A stretch of 64,000 bases of DNA from Rhodobacter xanthinilyticus (GCF_001856665.1 NZ_CP017781.1:2079501-2143500); one strand, 5' to 3'. Positions 1 through 9,950 are shown, counted from the first letter of the stretch. Numbers and translations: made by a program. Notes: generated by a model not told the origin, from the sequence alone.

Positions 1-876
1 GGGCTCGCGCGCAGCTCCGAGCTCGTGGTGATCCGCGCCTCGGGGCGCTCGGCGCTGCGGATGCTCGCCGCGCCGGTCACGGTGGCGCTCCTCGTGGGCC
101 TGCTCGCCATCGGCCTTGGCAACCCGATCGTCTCGGCCACCTCGAACCGCTATGAAGAGCTCGTCAGCCGCTACAAGCAGGGCGGGCTCGCCACCGTCTC
201 GATCGGCCGCGAGGGGGTCTGGATGCGCCAGGGCTCCGACGAGATCGCGGGCGGCCAGGCGGTGATCCGCGCCGCGCGCGCCAATCTCGACGCGACCGAG
301 CTTTACGACGTGACCTTCCTGATCTTCGCCCCCGACGAGGGCCCGGTGCGCCGCATCGACGCGGGCGCCGCGCGCCTCACGCCCGGCGCCTGGCAGCTCA
401 CCGATGTCAAGGACTGGCCGCTCGGCGCCTCGACCAACCCCGAGCGCGACGCGACCCGCGCCGAGAGCCTGCGCCTCGAGAGCGACCTGACCGCCGAGCG
501 CATCCGCGACAGCTTCGGCACCCCCTCGGCGGTGCCGATCTGGGATCTGCCGAGCTTCATCTCGGCGCTGCAAAAGGCCGGCTTCTCGGCGCGCCGCCAT
601 CAGGTCTGGCTCAACATGGAGCTCGCCCAGCCGCTGGTGCTCGCCGCCATGGTGCTGATCGCGGCGGGCTTCACCATGCGCCCGGCGCGCTTTGGCCATA
701 CCGGGGTGATGGTGCTTTTGGCCTTCATCGCCGGTCTGGGGGTGTTCTTCTTGCGCAATATCGCGCAGGTTCTGGGCGACAACGGGCAGATTCCGGTGCT
801 GCTGGCGGGCTGGGCGCCGCCGGCGATCGCGCTGATGCTCGCGATGACGCTGCTTTTGCATCTGGAGGACGGCTGA
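1..876 (+). CDS. lptG: LptG, LPS export permease (5' truncated by window edge)
   Basis: Inner-membrane permease subunit of the LptB2FG transporter, which extracts LPS from the inner membrane and passes it to the Lpt bridge. The reading frame is open from base 1, and the visible start SSELVVIRASG is an internal motif of the LptF/LptG (YjgP/YjgQ) family, so the true start lies upstream. 291 residues are visible: one membrane helix near residues 20-42, a periplasmic beta-jellyroll region, and three C-terminal helices (about 205-288). It is called LptG rather than LptF because lptD follows directly, with stop and start overlapping by one base. The partner lptF would be expected just outside the window. 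Confidence 0.9.
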   Translation, partial: GLARSSELVVIRASGRSALRMLAAPVTVALLVGLLAIGLGNPIVSATSNRYEELVSRYKQGGLATVSIGREGVWMRQGSDEIAGGQAVIRAARANLDATELYDVTFLIFAPDEGPVRRIDAGAARLTPGAWQLTDVKDWPLGASTNPERDATRAESLRLESDLTAERIRDSFGTPSAVPIWDLPSFISALQKAGFSARRHQVWLNMELAQPLVLAAMVLIAAGFTMRPARFGHTGVMVLLAFIAGLGVFFLRNIAQVLGDNGQIPVLLAGWAPPAIALMLAMTLLLHLEDG

Positions 877-3131
877 TGGCCGCGCGCGCCGATACCCCTC
901 GCAACATCGCCGCGCGCCGCGCGCGCGCGCTGGCGCTGTGCTCGGCCGCGGCGCTGGCGGGGCTCTGGGCGCTCGCGCCTGCCCGCGCGCAGGAGGCCGC
1001 CGCGCCCGCCTCCGCACAGGCCCCCGCGCCGGTCGTCGAGCCCGTCGACAATGCCGCCACCCTTCTGGCCGACCGGATCTTGCTCACCGGCTCGGATCAG
1101 CTCATCGCCGAGGGCGCGGTCGAGGTCTATTACCGCTCGAACCGGCTCTCCGCCACGCGCCTCACCTATGACCGCAAGACCGACACGCTCAGCATCGAGG
1201 GCCCGATCAAGCTGATCGAACCGGGCCAGACCGGCTCGGTGATCCTCGCCGAACAGGCCGAGCTCTCGCGCGATCTGCAAGACGGTATCCTGATCGGCGC
1301 GCGGATGGTGATGGCGCGCGAGCTGCAACTCGCCGCCGCCAAGATCGAGCGCCGCGACGGGCGCTATACCGAGCTCGACCATGTCACCGCCTCGTCTTGC
1401 GTGGTGTGCATCACCGACCCGGTGCCGCTGTGGGAGATCCGCGCGAAGAAGATCACCCATGACGCCGAAACCCGCCAGCTTCTGTTCGAGGGCGCGCAGT
1501 TCCGCGCGATGGGCGTGCCGCTCGCCTATCTGCCGCATCTGCGCATGCCCGACCCGACGGTCGAGCGCATGTCGGGCTTCCTGCGCCCCGAGGTCCGCAC
1601 CACCTCGAGCCTCGGCACCGGCATCAAGCTGCCCTATTTCCTCGCGCTGGGGCCCAGCCGCGATCTGACGCTCACCCCCTATGTCTCGACCTCGCGCACC
1701 CGCACGCTGGAGGGGCGCTACCGCCAGGCCTTCGACGCGGGCGCGCTCGAGATCGCCGGCGCGTTCTCGCGCGATGACATCCGCCCGGGCGAGACCCGCG
1801 GCTATCTCTTCGCCGATGGCAGCTTCGCGCTCGCCGATGAGTTCAAGCTCGGCCTGCAGATCCGCACCACCTCCGACGACAGCTATCTGCTCAACTACGA
1901 CGTGACCGACGAGGATCGCCTGTGGTCGGGCGTCACGCTCGAGCGGGTGCGCGCCGAGGAGCTGATCTGGGCGCGGATCGGCAACACCCATTCGATCCGC
2001 GAGGGCGAGAGCAATTCGACCGAGCCGATGCTGGCGGGCGATGCGCGCTGGGTGCGGGTGATCCGGCCGGCGGGCTTGGGCGGCGAGGCGACGGTGGAGG
2101 CGAGCCTCTCGAGCGCGCGCCGCGCCTCGGATGCCACCACCGACGGCGCCGATTTCGACACGATCTCCGACGGGCGCGACCGCACGCGGCTGACGCTGAA
2201 GACCGACTGGCGGCGCAATTACCTGCTCTCGGGCGGGATCATCGCCGCGACCGAGGCCGCGCTCGCCTTCGACGCGGTTCATGTCAATCAAGACCCGGCC
2301 TATGGCTCGACGATGACCCGCGCGCTGCCCTCGGCGGGGCTCGAGCTGCGCTGGCCCTGGGTGCAGACCTCGGGGCGCGCGGCCCATGTGATCGAGCCGG
2401 TCGCCCAGATCGTGTGGAGCCGCGGCAGCCTCAAACCCTTCCCCGACGAGGATAGCTGGCTGACCGAATTCGACGAGGGCAACCTCTTCTCGATGACCCG
2501 CTTCCCCGGCGAGGACGCGCGCGAGCGCGGGCTGCGGGCGAATCTCGGGCTGAGCTGGACGCGCCACGACGCCTCGGGCTGGTCGCTCGGCGTGACCGCG
2601 GGGCGGGTGGTGCGCGCCGAGGATCTGGGCCAGTTCTCCGCCGGCTCCGGGCTCTCGGGCGAGCTCTCGGATTGGCTGCTCGCCACCCATCTGACCACCG
2701 AGGCCGGGCTGATCCTGTCAAACCGGATGCTCTTCGACAGCGGCTTCGACATCTCGCGCGGCGAGCTGCGGATGGGCTATGGCGCGGCGCGCGGCACGGT
2801 CGCGGCGGGCTATCTGTGGATGGAGGCCAATGCCGCCGAGGGCCGCGCGGTGGCGACCTCCGAGCTCCTTTTCGAGAGCGACTGGCGCTTGGCCGAGGGC
2901 TGGTCGGGCAGCTTCGATGCGCGCTATGATTTCACCGCCAACCGCGCCACCAAGGCGGCGCTTGGGCTGCAATACGCCACCGAGTGCCTCGCCGTCGATC
3001 TTTCCCTCTCGCGCCGCTTCACATCCTCCTCTAGTGTGAAGCCCGAAACCGGGATCGGCCTGTCGGTGGAACTGATCGGCTTCGGCGCCTCGGCGGCCAA
3101 CAACGTCGCGCGGCGCAGCTGTGGCGGCTGA
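876..3131 (+). CDS. lptD: LPS-assembly protein LptD
   Basis: Outer-membrane beta-barrel that inserts LPS into the outer leaflet. 751 residues, a normal family length. Residues 1-38 form a signal peptide (arginine-rich start, hydrophobic core, cut near ARAQ-EA). An OstA/LptA-like beta domain follows (about 55-160), then the LptD barrel domain to the C-terminus. Two cysteines at about 174 and 177 (SCVVC) and one near the C-terminus (RRSCGG) could form the interdomain disulfides that mature LptD needs. The ATG overlaps the lptG stop by one base (translational coupling). The next gene is surA-like, as expected because SurA chaperones LptD. Confidence 0.95.
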   Translation: MAARADTPRNIAARRARALALCSAAALAGLWALAPARAQEAAAPASAQAPAPVVEPVDNAATLLADRILLTGSDQLIAEGAVEVYYRSNRLSATRLTYDRKTDTLSIEGPIKLIEPGQTGSVILAEQAELSRDLQDGILIGARMVMARELQLAAAKIERRDGRYTELDHVTASSCVVCITDPVPLWEIRAKKITHDAETRQLLFEGAQFRAMGVPLAYLPHLRMPDPTVERMSGFLRPEVRTTSSLGTGIKLPYFLALGPSRDLTLTPYVSTSRTRTLEGRYRQAFDAGALEIAGAFSRDDIRPGETRGYLFADGSFALADEFKLGLQIRTTSDDSYLLNYDVTDEDRLWSGVTLERVRAEELIWARIGNTHSIREGESNSTEPMLAGDARWVRVIRPAGLGGEATVEASLSSARRASDATTDGADFDTISDGRDRTRLTLKTDWRRNYLLSGGIIAATEAALAFDAVHVNQDPAYGSTMTRALPSAGLELRWPWVQTSGRAAHVIEPVAQIVWSRGSLKPFPDEDSWLTEFDEGNLFSMTRFPGEDARERGLRANLGLSWTRHDASGWSLGVTAGRVVRAEDLGQFSAGSGLSGELSDWLLATHLTTEAGLILSNRMLFDSGFDISRGELRMGYGAARGTVAAGYLWMEANAAEGRAVATSELLFESDWRLAEGWSGSFDARYDFTANRATKAALGLQYATECLAVDLSLSRRFTSSSSVKPETGIGLSVELIGFGASAANNVARRSCGG

Positions 3132-3162
3132 GCCCGGACAAGAGGCCGAGCCCGGAGAAGAG

Positions 3163-4428
3163 ATGAGACAGATGACGGACCGAGTGATGACGCGACCCCT
3201 TCCCCTTCTGGCCACCACGCTGGCGCTCACGCTCGCGGCGCTCGCCCCCGCGCCCGCGCCCGCCCAATCGGCAAACCCCTTCGCGCCGGTGATCCTGGTC
3301 AATGATCTCGGCATCACCGGCTATGAGATCGACCAGCGGATGAAATTCATGACGCTGCTGCGTCAGCCGGGCGATCTGCGCAAGGAGGCCGAGAAGGGCC
3401 TGATCGAGGACCGGCTGCGGATCGGCGAGGCCAAGCGCATGGGCATCACGCTCAACAAGGAAGGCCTCGCGCAGGGGATGGCGGAATTCGCCAGCCGCGC
3501 GAACCTCTCGACCGAGCAATTCCTCGCCGAGCTCGCCAAGGGCGGCGTCGAGGCGCAGACCTTCCGCGATTTCGTCGAGGCGGGGATGCTCTGGCGCGAG
3601 GTGGTCAAGCAGAAATACGCGCAGAAGGTGCGGGTGTCGGATGCCGATATCGACCGCGCGCTCCTGCTCGAGACGCAAGCGCGCGGGCAAGGCACGCGGG
3701 TGCTGATCTCGGAAATCATCGTCCCCGCGCCGCCCGGCCGCGAGGCCGAGGCGATGGCGGCGGCCAAACGCGCCTCGGCGGCCTCGGGCGACGGCAGCTT
3801 CGGGGCGCTCGCGCGCGAGATCTCCGCCGCGCCCTCCGCCGAGCGCGGCGGCCGGCTCGACTGGATGGATCTCGACAACCTGCCGCCGCAGCTGCGCCCG
3901 GTGATCCTCGGCCTCAAACCCGGTCAGGCGAGCGCGCCCCTCGCCATCCCGAACGCCGTCGCGGTCTTCATGCTGCGCGGGATCGACGACAAGGGCAACG
4001 TGAAGAACACCCCGCAACAGCTTGATTACGCGCGCTTTATCGCGGGTCCCGCCGGCGCGCCGGAAACCTCCGCGCTGATCGCGACGCTGAAAGCGGGCGC
4101 CGATCGCTGCGATGATCTCTATGGGCTCGCGAAGGGTCTGCCGGCCGAACGGCTCCTGCGCGAAAGCGGCGCGCAAGGCGCGCTGCCCGCCGATCTCTCG
4201 CTCGCGCTCGGCGCGATGGATATCGGCGAAAGCACGGTCCTGCAACGCGGCGCGAATGCCGAGCTGGTGATGCTCTGCGCGCGCAGCGCGCTGCCCGCCG
4301 AGGGCACCGAGGCCGCCAAGCCCGACCGCAATCAGGTCGCGCAAAACCTCACCAATCAGGCGCTCAACGCCTATGCCGATGCCGATCTGGCCGATCTGAT
4401 GGCACAGGCGGTGATCACCCGCAAATGA
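3163..4428 (+). CDS. surA: SurA-like periplasmic peptidyl-prolyl isomerase/chaperone
   Basis: Periplasmic chaperone for outer-membrane proteins. The ATG at 3163 is preferred over an upstream GTG at 3121 because GGAGAAG lies just before it; an in-frame ATG at 3187 is a possible alternative. The protein of 421 residues opens with a signal peptide (long Leu/Ala core ending APAPAQS). It continues with a SurA N-terminal helical domain and one parvulin/PpiC rotamase domain (about 180-285, beginning SEIIVPAP). E. coli SurA has two parvulin domains; only one is evident here, as is common in alphaproteobacteria. It lies between lptD and pdxA, the order conserved in many proteobacteria. Confidence 0.88.
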   Translation: MRQMTDRVMTRPLPLLATTLALTLAALAPAPAPAQSANPFAPVILVNDLGITGYEIDQRMKFMTLLRQPGDLRKEAEKGLIEDRLRIGEAKRMGITLNKEGLAQGMAEFASRANLSTEQFLAELAKGGVEAQTFRDFVEAGMLWREVVKQKYAQKVRVSDADIDRALLLETQARGQGTRVLISEIIVPAPPGREAEAMAAAKRASAASGDGSFGALAREISAAPSAERGGRLDWMDLDNLPPQLRPVILGLKPGQASAPLAIPNAVAVFMLRGIDDKGNVKNTPQQLDYARFIAGPAGAPETSALIATLKAGADRCDDLYGLAKGLPAERLLRESGAQGALPADLSLALGAMDIGESTVLQRGANAELVMLCARSALPAEGTEAAKPDRNQVAQNLTNQALNAYADADLADLMAQAVITRK

Positions 4429-5396
4429 GCGACGCGCCGGTCATCCTGAGCTGCGGCGACCCCTCGGGCATCGGCCCCGAGCTCGCCGCGAAGGCCTGGG
4501 AGGCGCTCGGCTCGACGCTGCCCTTCGTCTGGATCGGCGACCCCGCGCATCTGCCGCGCGGCACGCGGCTGCGCGAAGTGGCGAGCCCCGCCGAGGCGAT
4601 GAGCGCGGCGGGTGCGGGGCTGCCGGTGCTGCCCCACCCCTTCCCGGCCGCCGCCCTGCCCGGCCAGCCCGCCCCGGAAAACGCCCGCGCGGTGATCGAC
4701 GTGATCGCCCGCGGCGTCGATCTGGTGATGCGCGGCGAGGGGCTCGCGCTGACCACCGCGCCGATCCACAAGAAGGCGCTCAAAGACGGCGCGGGCTTCG
4801 CCTTCCCCGGCCATACCGAATATCTCGCCCATCTCGCGGGCGGCGCGAAAGTGGTGATGATGCTCGCCGCGCCCGCGCTGCGGGTGGTGCCCGCCACCAT
4901 CCATATCGCGCTCGCAGACGTGCCGCGCGCCTTCACGCCGGAGCTGCTGCGCGAGGTCGTGCGGATCACCGCCGAGGGCCTGCGCCGCGATTTCGGCATC
5001 GAGAACCCGCGCCTAGCGGTGGCGGGGCTGAACCCCCATGCCGGCGAAGGCGGCGCGATGGGCTGCGAGGAGCGCGACTGGATCGCGGCCGAGATCGAGA
5101 GCCTGCGCGCCGAGGGCTATGCGCTCGCCGGGCCGCTGCCCGCCGATACGATGTTCCACCCCGCGGCGCGCGCCCGCTATGACGCGGCGATCTGCGCCTA
5201 TCACGACCAGGCGCTGATCCCGATCAAGACGATCGCCTTCGACGAGGGGGTGAATGTCACCCTCGGCCTGCCCTTCGTGCGCACCTCGCCCGACCATGGC
5301 ACCGCCTATGATATCGCCGGCCAAGGCCGCGCCAACCCCTCCAGCCTGATCGCCGCGCTGAAAATGGCCGCCCAGATGGGCGCCGCACGGCGCTGA
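4425..5396 (+). CDS. pdxA: 4-hydroxythreonine-4-phosphate dehydrogenase PdxA
   Basis: NAD-dependent oxidation of 4-phosphohydroxy-L-threonine in pyridoxal 5'-phosphate synthesis. 323 residues, full length. Three metal-ligand histidines are visible at 160 (ATIHIALAD), 205 (NPHAGEGG) and 260 (AYHDQALIPIK); their 45/55-residue spacing matches E. coli PdxA. The substrate-loop motif GHTEYLAHL is also present. The ATG overlaps the surA stop by four bases (ATGA), so the two are probably cotranslated. The stop is followed by a composite intergenic repeat and not by a simple terminator. Confidence 0.95.
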   Translation: MSDAPVILSCGDPSGIGPELAAKAWEALGSTLPFVWIGDPAHLPRGTRLREVASPAEAMSAAGAGLPVLPHPFPAAALPGQPAPENARAVIDVIARGVDLVMRGEGLALTTAPIHKKALKDGAGFAFPGHTEYLAHLAGGAKVVMMLAAPALRVVPATIHIALADVPRAFTPELLREVVRITAEGLRRDFGIENPRLAVAGLNPHAGEGGAMGCEERDWIAAEIESLRAEGYALAGPLPADTMFHPAARARYDAAICAYHDQALIPIKTIAFDEGVNVTLGLPFVRTSPDHGTAYDIAGQGRANPSSLIAALKMAAQMGAARR

Positions 5397-5410
5397 GCCC
5401 GGCCCCGCCC

Positions 5411-5560
5411 CTTGCCCTTTCATCTTGCCTGAAATACCCCGGGGGTGAGGCCGCAGGCCGAGGGGGCAGCGCCCCCTGCCAACCGCCCGGCCTAGAGACG
5501 ACCGCCGGGGGCTGTCTGCCCCCGGACCCCCGAGGATATTTGTGGCAAGATGAAAGCAGG
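5411..5560. repeat. Composite intergenic repeat, copy 1 (pdxA-ksgA)
   Basis: Two oppositely oriented copies of the motif (TTTCATCTTGC plus AAATACCCCGGGGG at 5418-5445; CCCCGAGGATATTT plus GGCAAGATGAAAG at 5527-5556) enclose a GGGGGCAGCGCCCCC palindrome and a short GC-rich core. The arms could fold into a long hairpin in RNA or DNA. Confidence 0.8.
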
Positions 5561-5568
5561 AGGCCGGG

Positions 5569-6414
5569 ATGGCGGCGATTGACGGGCTGAAACCGCTGCG
5601 CGACGTGATCCGCGACCATGAGCTCGTGGCCAAGAAGAGCCTCGGCCAGAACTTCCTGCTCGATCTCAACCTCACCGCGAAGATCGCCCGGGCGGCGGGG
5701 GATCTGACCGGCGCCGATGTTCTGGAGGTCGGCCCCGGGCCCGGCGGCCTCACCCGCGGGCTTCTGGCCGAGGGGGCGCGGCGCGTGCTCGCGGTCGAGA
5801 AGGACAGCCGTTGCCTGCCCGCGCTTGCCGAGATCGCCGCGCATTACCCCGGCCGGCTCGAGGTGATCAACGGCGATGCGCTCGAGGTCGATGTGCGCGC
5901 CCATCTCACCCCGCCGATCAAGATCGCCGCGAACCTGCCCTATAACGTCGGCACCGAGCTTCTGGTGCGCTGGCTGACCCCGCCCGACTGGCCGCCCTTC
6001 TGGGAGAGCCTGACGCTGATGTTCCAAAAGGAGGTCGCCGAGCGGATCGTCGCGAAACCGGGCACGAACCACTATGGCCGCCTCGCCCTTCTCGCCCAAT
6101 GGCGGGCCGAGGCGCGGATCGTCATGGTCCTGCCGCCCGAGGCCTTCACCCCCGCCCCGAAGGTCCATTCCGCCGTCGTCCACCTCAAGGCGCTGCCCGA
6201 GCCGCGCTTCCCGGCCGACGCCAGAACCCTCGAGCGGATCGTCGCCGCCGGCTTCAACCAACGCCGCAAGATGCTGCGCGCCTCGCTCAAGGGCGTGCAT
6301 CCGCGGATCGAGGAGCTGCTCCTTAAGGCCGGCATCCCGCCCACCGAACGCGCCGAACAGGTCAGCCTCGAGCAGTTTTGCCACCTCGCCCGGCTGGTGA
6401 AAGCCGCCGCCTGA
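5569..6414 (+). CDS. ksgA: 16S rRNA dimethyladenosine transferase KsgA/RsmA
   Basis: Dimethylates the two adjacent adenosines in helix 45 of 16S rRNA during 30S maturation. 281 residues. Motifs include [11 protein letters not shown] near the N-terminus, the SAM-binding loop [12 protein letters not shown] at about 50-61, and the catalytic NLPYNV motif at about 122-127. The ATG at 5569 has an AGGAGG ribosome-binding site nine bases upstream. It is separated from pdxA by a 172-base repeat-bearing gap, so it may have its own promoter even though the surA-pdxA-ksgA order is ancestral. Confidence 0.96.
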   Translation: MAAIDGLKPLRDVIRDHELVAKKSLGQNFLLDLNLTAKIARAAGDLTGADVLEVGPGPGGLTRGLLAEGARRVLAVEKDSRCLPALAEIAAHYPGRLEVINGDALEVDVRAHLTPPIKIAANLPYNVGTELLVRWLTPPDWPPFWESLTLMFQKEVAERIVAKPGTNHYGRLALLAQWRAEARIVMVLPPEAFTPAPKVHSAVVHLKALPEPRFPADARTLERIVAAGFNQRRKMLRASLKGVHPRIEELLLKAGIPPTERAEQVSLEQFCHLARLVKAAA

Positions 6415-6415
6415 G

Positions 6416-6450
6416 TTCAACGATGTCGAAATATCCCGGGGTCCGGGGCA
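6416..6450. repeat. Intergenic repeat, CAACGATG variant (ksgA/DUF4167 convergence)
   Basis: TTCAACGATGTCG followed by AAATATCCCGGGG. This variant keeps the AAATATCCCGGGG half but replaces CATCTTGCC with CAACGATG. It lies between two convergent genes. The same variant recurs near 30318 and as a pair near 45625-45670. Confidence 0.7.
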
Positions 6451-6520
6451 GAGCCCCGGCGCGGGCCAGGAAAAAGCCGCGCGCCCGGGGGCACGCGGCT
6501 GAAAAATGTCCTGCGCGGGC

Positions 6521-7120
6521 TCAGTCCTGCGCGGAGGTCGCCGGGGCCTCGGGCGCGCCCTCGGCCTTCGGCTCGCGCGGCTTGCGCGGGCTGCGGCGCG
6601 AGCGCGAGCGGGGGGCTTTCGCCTCGCCCTCGGGCGCGGCGGCGGGCGCGGCCTCTTCGGCCACCGGCTCGGCCTCGGCGCGCATCTCGGGCGTCTCGAC
6701 GAGCGTCGAGCCCTCGTCCTCGGCGCTCACCTCGGGCAAGGCCTGGGCCTCATCCTCACGCGGCTCGGCGCGCTCGAACCGCTCGCGGTTGCCGTTCTGG
6801 CCGCCGTTCTGACCGGTGTTGCCGTTGAAATTCTGCCCACCCTGACGCGCGCGCTCTTCCTGCTCGCGGGCCATTTCGCGCTGCGCCTCGCCCAGCATGC
6901 GGGTGTAATGCTCGGCGTGCTGCAGGAAATTCTGCTCCGCCACGCGGTCATTGGAGAGCTGCGCATCGCGCGCCAGCATCAGGTATTTGTCAATGATCTG
7001 CTGCGGCGTGCCGCGCACCTTGCCCTCGGGGCCGGAGCTGTCGAACACCCGGTTGATGATATTGCCGATCGAGCGCTGACGGTTCGATTTATTGCGCGAA
7101 CGGGATTTGGAAGATCTCAT
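6521..7120 (-). CDS. DUF4167 protein, arginine-rich, possible RNA-binding
   Basis: 199-residue protein starting MRSSKSRSRNKSNRQRS. The N-terminal ~80 residues match the alphaproteobacterial DUF4167 family (region IGNIINRVFDSSGPEGKVRGTPQQII and on to QHAEHYTRML). The rest is low complexity: an Asn/Gly stretch (FNGNTGQNGGQNGN), an acidic segment, then a basic tail (APRSRSRRSPRKPREPK). The start is placed at 7120 because upstream in-frame sequence lacks family similarity. The basic composition suggests nucleic-acid or ribosome association, which is inference. It is upstream of no cotranscribed gene and is preceded on its strand by a 310-base gap after prmC. Confidence 0.8.
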   Translation of the reverse strand: MRSSKSRSRNKSNRQRSIGNIINRVFDSSGPEGKVRGTPQQIIDKYLMLARDAQLSNDRVAEQNFLQHAEHYTRMLGEAQREMAREQEERARQGGQNFNGNTGQNGGQNGNRERFERAEPREDEAQALPEVSAEDEGSTLVETPEMRAEAEPVAEEAAPAAAPEGEAKAPRSRSRRSPRKPREPKAEGAPEAPATSAQD

Positions 7121-7430
7121 GAGCTTTCGTTCGTTTTGCCCAAAGGGCGCTGAAATCCTGATACGGCCCGGGACCGGGACCGGAAATCCGGCGCGGATAG
7201 GAGCCGCTTCCCGCGGATCGGTCTCACAGATCGGGCCGCGCCCGAGAAGACCATCAAGACCCGCAGTGTGAAGCTGAGCCGTGCGGGGGATCGACTTCCT
7301 CCCGGCACAGGTTTGACTAACCATGCGCCGGGCAGGCTGGCAAGCGGGAATCTGTGCCAAAACCCCCGGTTAGCGCTATTTTCGGGGAATTTTCTTGCGA
7401 TTCCGTGAAGGCTTGCGCGATTTTCCGCGC
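7121..7430. other. Gene-free gap between prmC and the DUF4167 gene
   Basis: 310 bases with no convincing coding frame. It should hold the promoter and leader of the minus-strand DUF4167 gene. The only local structure noticed is a small CCGGAAATCCGG dyad at 7180-7191. No recognised riboswitch or RNA gene was seen. Confidence 0.4.
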
Positions 7431-8273
7431 TCAGGCGTGGTCAAGCGGCGCGCGCGCCAGAACCGTGCGATCCCGTCCGTCGAGATCGGGGCGGATCTCG
7501 ACCGCCTCAAAGCCCGCCGCGCGCAGCATCCCCGCCACCGCCGCGCCCTGGGTCGGGCCGATCTCGAAGCCGATCCGCCCGCCGGGCACAAGATGCGCCC
7601 GCGCTTCGGCCGCGATGACGCGGTAGGGCGCGAGCCCGTCGCCGCCCGGCGTCAGCGCGCCCTCGGGCTCCCAGCCGCGCACCTCGGGCGAGAGCCCCGC
7701 CATCTCGGCCTCGGCGATATAGGGCGGGTTCGAGACGATCAGATCGAACAGCCCCGCCACGCCCGAAAACCAATCCGAGACCGCAAACTCCGACCGCGCG
7801 GCGACGCCGAGCGCCGCGGCATTTTCCGCGGCCACCTCGAGCGCGGCGGGCGAGAGATCCACCCCGAGGCCGGTCGCCTCGGCCCGCTCGCGCAGGAGCG
7901 AGATCAGGATGCAGCCGGTGCCGGTGCCCAGATCAAGCACCCGCGCAAACGGCGCCTCGAGCGCCGCCGCGACCAGGATCTCGGTCTCCGGGCGCGGGTC
8001 GAGCGTGTCGCGGGTGACGCGGAAGGGCGCGCCCCAGAAGAGCCGTTCGCCGACGATCTGCGCAACCGGCTGGCGCGCCGCGCGGGCGGCGATCAGCGCC
8101 TCGAAGGTGGCCTGCGCGGCCTCCGAGAGCGGGTCTTGCAGCGCGAGCGTCAGGCGTTCGGGCGCGAGGCCCAGCGCATGGGCCAAAAGCCGGCGCGCAT
8201 CGCCCGCGGCGCCCTCGATGCCCGCGCCCGCGAGCCGCCGCGTGGCCGCGACAAGGGCGGCTTGCGCGATCAT
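7431..8273 (-). CDS. prmC: Release factor glutamine N5-methyltransferase PrmC
   Basis: Methylates the GGQ glutamine of peptide-chain release factors. 280 residues. It has an N-terminal helical domain (about 1-75), the SAM-binding motif [16 protein letters not shown] (about 113-128) and the catalytic NPPYIAE motif (about 180), which contacts the substrate glutamine. Its ATG overlaps the stop of prfA by four bases (ATGA), coupling the enzyme to its substrate, a common prfA-prmC arrangement. Confidence 0.96.
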   Translation of the reverse strand: MIAQAALVAATRRLAGAGIEGAAGDARRLLAHALGLAPERLTLALQDPLSEAAQATFEALIAARAARQPVAQIVGERLFWGAPFRVTRDTLDPRPETEILVAAALEAPFARVLDLGTGTGCILISLLRERAEATGLGVDLSPAALEVAAENAAALGVAARSEFAVSDWFSGVAGLFDLIVSNPPYIAEAEMAGLSPEVRGWEPEGALTPGGDGLAPYRVIAAEARAHLVPGGRIGFEIGPTQGAAVAGMLRAAGFEAVEIRPDLDGRDRTVLARAPLDHA

Positions 8274-9325
8274 CCTTCGAGCTCCGCGAGTTTTTCGGCC
8301 TGATCCTGCGCGATCAGCGGCTCGATCACCGGGTCGAGATCGCCCGCGAGGATCTGCGCGAGCGCGTAGAGCGTGAGGTTGATGCGGTGATCGGTCAGGC
8401 GGCCTTGCGGGAAATTATAGGTGCGGATCCGCTCGGAGCGATCGCCCGAGCCGACCTGCGCGCGCCGGTCGGCGGCGCGGGCATCGGCGGCGCGGGCGCG
8501 CTCGATCTCGTAAAGCCGCGCGCGCAGCACCGCCATCGCATTGGCGCGATTCTGGTGCTGGCTCTTCTCCGAGGAGGTCACGACCAGCCCGGTCGGCAGG
8601 TGGGTGATCCGCACCGCCGAGTCGGTGGTGTTGACATGCTGGCCGCCCGCGCCCGAGGCGCGCATCGTGTCGATGCGGATATCGGCGGCCGGGATCTCGA
8701 TATCGACCTCGGCGGCCTCGGGCAGCACCGCGACGGTGGCGGCGGAGGTATGGATGCGCCCGCCCGCTTCGGTCTCGGGCACGCGCTGCACCCGGTGCAC
8801 GCCGCTTTCATATTTGAGCCGCGCGAAGACCCCCTCGCCCTCGATCCGCGCCACCGCCTCGCGCACGCCGCCCAGATCGGAGGCGGCGAAATCGAGCAGC
8901 TCGAAGCGCCAGCCCTTGGCCTCGGCGTAGCGCTGATACATGCGCAGGAGATCGGCGGCGAAGAGCGCCGCCTCCTCGCCGCCGGTGCCGGGGCGGATCT
9001 CGAGGATCGCCGGGCGCGCATCGGCGGCATCTTTGGGCAGGAGCGCGCGTTTGAGCGCCGCCTCGGCGGCGGGCAGCGCGGCGGAGAGGCGGGTGATTTC
9101 CTCCTCGGCGAGGCCGCGCAGCTCGGGGTCGGCGCGCCAGCCCTCGGCCTCGGCGAGATCGGCGAGGAGTTGGCGATAGGCCGCGATTTCCGCCACCACC
9201 GGGCGCAGATCGGCATATTCGCGCGAGAGCGCGGCGATCTCGGCGGGGGTTGCGGCCGCGCCGAGGCGGGCCTCGAGGAATTCGAAGCGCTGGGTGATCT
9301 GGGCAAGGGTATCGAGCGGAACCAT
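8270..9325 (-). CDS. prfA: Peptide chain release factor 1
   Basis: Recognises UAA and UAG and triggers peptidyl-tRNA hydrolysis. 351 residues when started at the ATG at 9325 ([21 protein letters not shown]). The longer open frame upstream is not homologous and runs through an intergenic repeat. Visible motifs are the domain 1-2 segment [24 protein letters not shown] and the catalytic GGQ loop [16 protein letters not shown], the target of PrmC encoded next door. The divergent neighbour is the SufT-like gene. Confidence 0.97.
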   Translation of the reverse strand: MVPLDTLAQITQRFEFLEARLGAAATPAEIAALSREYADLRPVVAEIAAYRQLLADLAEAEGWRADPELRGLAEEEITRLSAALPAAEAALKRALLPKDAADARPAILEIRPGTGGEEAALFAADLLRMYQRYAEAKGWRFELLDFAASDLGGVREAVARIEGEGVFARLKYESGVHRVQRVPETEAGGRIHTSAATVAVLPEAAEVDIEIPAADIRIDTMRASGAGGQHVNTTDSAVRITHLPTGLVVTSSEKSQHQNRANAMAVLRARLYEIERARAADARAADRRAQVGSGDRSERIRTYNFPQGRLTDHRINLTLYALAQILAGDLDPVIEPLIAQDQAEKLAELEG

Positions 9326-9404
9326 GCCCGGGGTTTGGCGCGGTTGGGCGCGCGCGTCAAGCGGAGCGGCGTGAGGGCGGCGCGGGGTGGCGGCGCCGGG
9401 GGCT

Positions 9405-9450
9405 TCGCGCCCCCGGACCCCCGCGGGATATTTTCGGCAAGATGAAGGGG
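9405..9450. repeat. Intergenic repeat, single half (prfA/sufT divergence)
   Basis: One arm of the composite repeat: CCCCCGCGGGATATTTT followed by CGGCAAGATGAAGGGGG. No opposing arm is present. It lies between divergent genes, so it cannot act only as a shared terminator. Confidence 0.7.
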
Positions 9451-9539
9451 GGGAAACTGTGACAAAGGCGACCTTTACCTTCGGCCGGGCTTTCCCTATA
9501 TAAACCCTCGACTTTCGCGCGAACCCGGGATTTCCGATC

Positions 9540-9902
9540 ATGACCGACGCCGAGCCGCCTCTCGAGGGCACGCCGCTGATCAAACCGTCGACGACCGACC
9601 ATCCGCTGCATGAGGCGGTGGTGGAGGCCTGCCGGACGGTGTTCGACCCCGAGATCCCGGTCAATATCTATGACCTCGGGCTGATCTACACGATCGAGAT
9701 CAGCGCGGAAAACGCGGTGAAGATCATCATGACGCTGACCGCGCCGGGCTGTCCGGTGGCGGGCGACATGCCCGGCTGGGTGCAAGATGCGGTGAGCTGT
9801 GTGCCCGGCGTGCGCGAGGTCGATGTGGAGATGACCTTCGATCCGCAATGGGGGATGGACATGATGTCCGACGAGGCGCGGCTTGAGCTTGGCTTCATGT
9901 GA
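9540..9902 (+). CDS. sufT: SufT-like (DUF59/MIP18) iron-sulfur assembly protein
   Basis: Small single-domain protein of 120 residues in the DUF59/MIP18 family, implicated in iron-sulfur cluster assembly or carrier maturation. Family hallmarks are [17 protein letters not shown] (about 35-51), the cysteine motif [15 protein letters not shown] (about 68-82) and the C-terminal [24 protein letters not shown]. An acidic/proline-rich N-terminal 20 residues precedes the domain. It is unlinked to a suf operon here, but an A-type carrier gene lies 1.3 kb downstream. The symbol is by similarity; PaaD-like function is less likely without paa genes. Confidence 0.85.
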   Translation: MTDAEPPLEGTPLIKPSTTDHPLHEAVVEACRTVFDPEIPVNIYDLGLIYTIEISAENAVKIIMTLTAPGCPVAGDMPGWVQDAVSCVPGVREVDVEMTFDPQWGMDMMSDEARLELGFM

Positions 9903-9926
9903 GCCGGGCCCTGCGGGCGGATGCGG

Positions 9927-9950
9927 CGGCGCCTCTCGGGGCGCCGTTTT
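9927..9950 (+). terminator. Intrinsic terminator after the SufT-like gene
   Basis: A 7-bp GC stem (CGGCGCC with GGCGCCG) and a six-base loop, followed by TTTT, 25 bases after the stop codon. Confidence 0.75.

Noticed and set aside
600-2690. Minus-strand open frame of 696 codons opposite lptD
   Set aside because: lptD has signal peptide, domain homology and operon context; the shadow has none.
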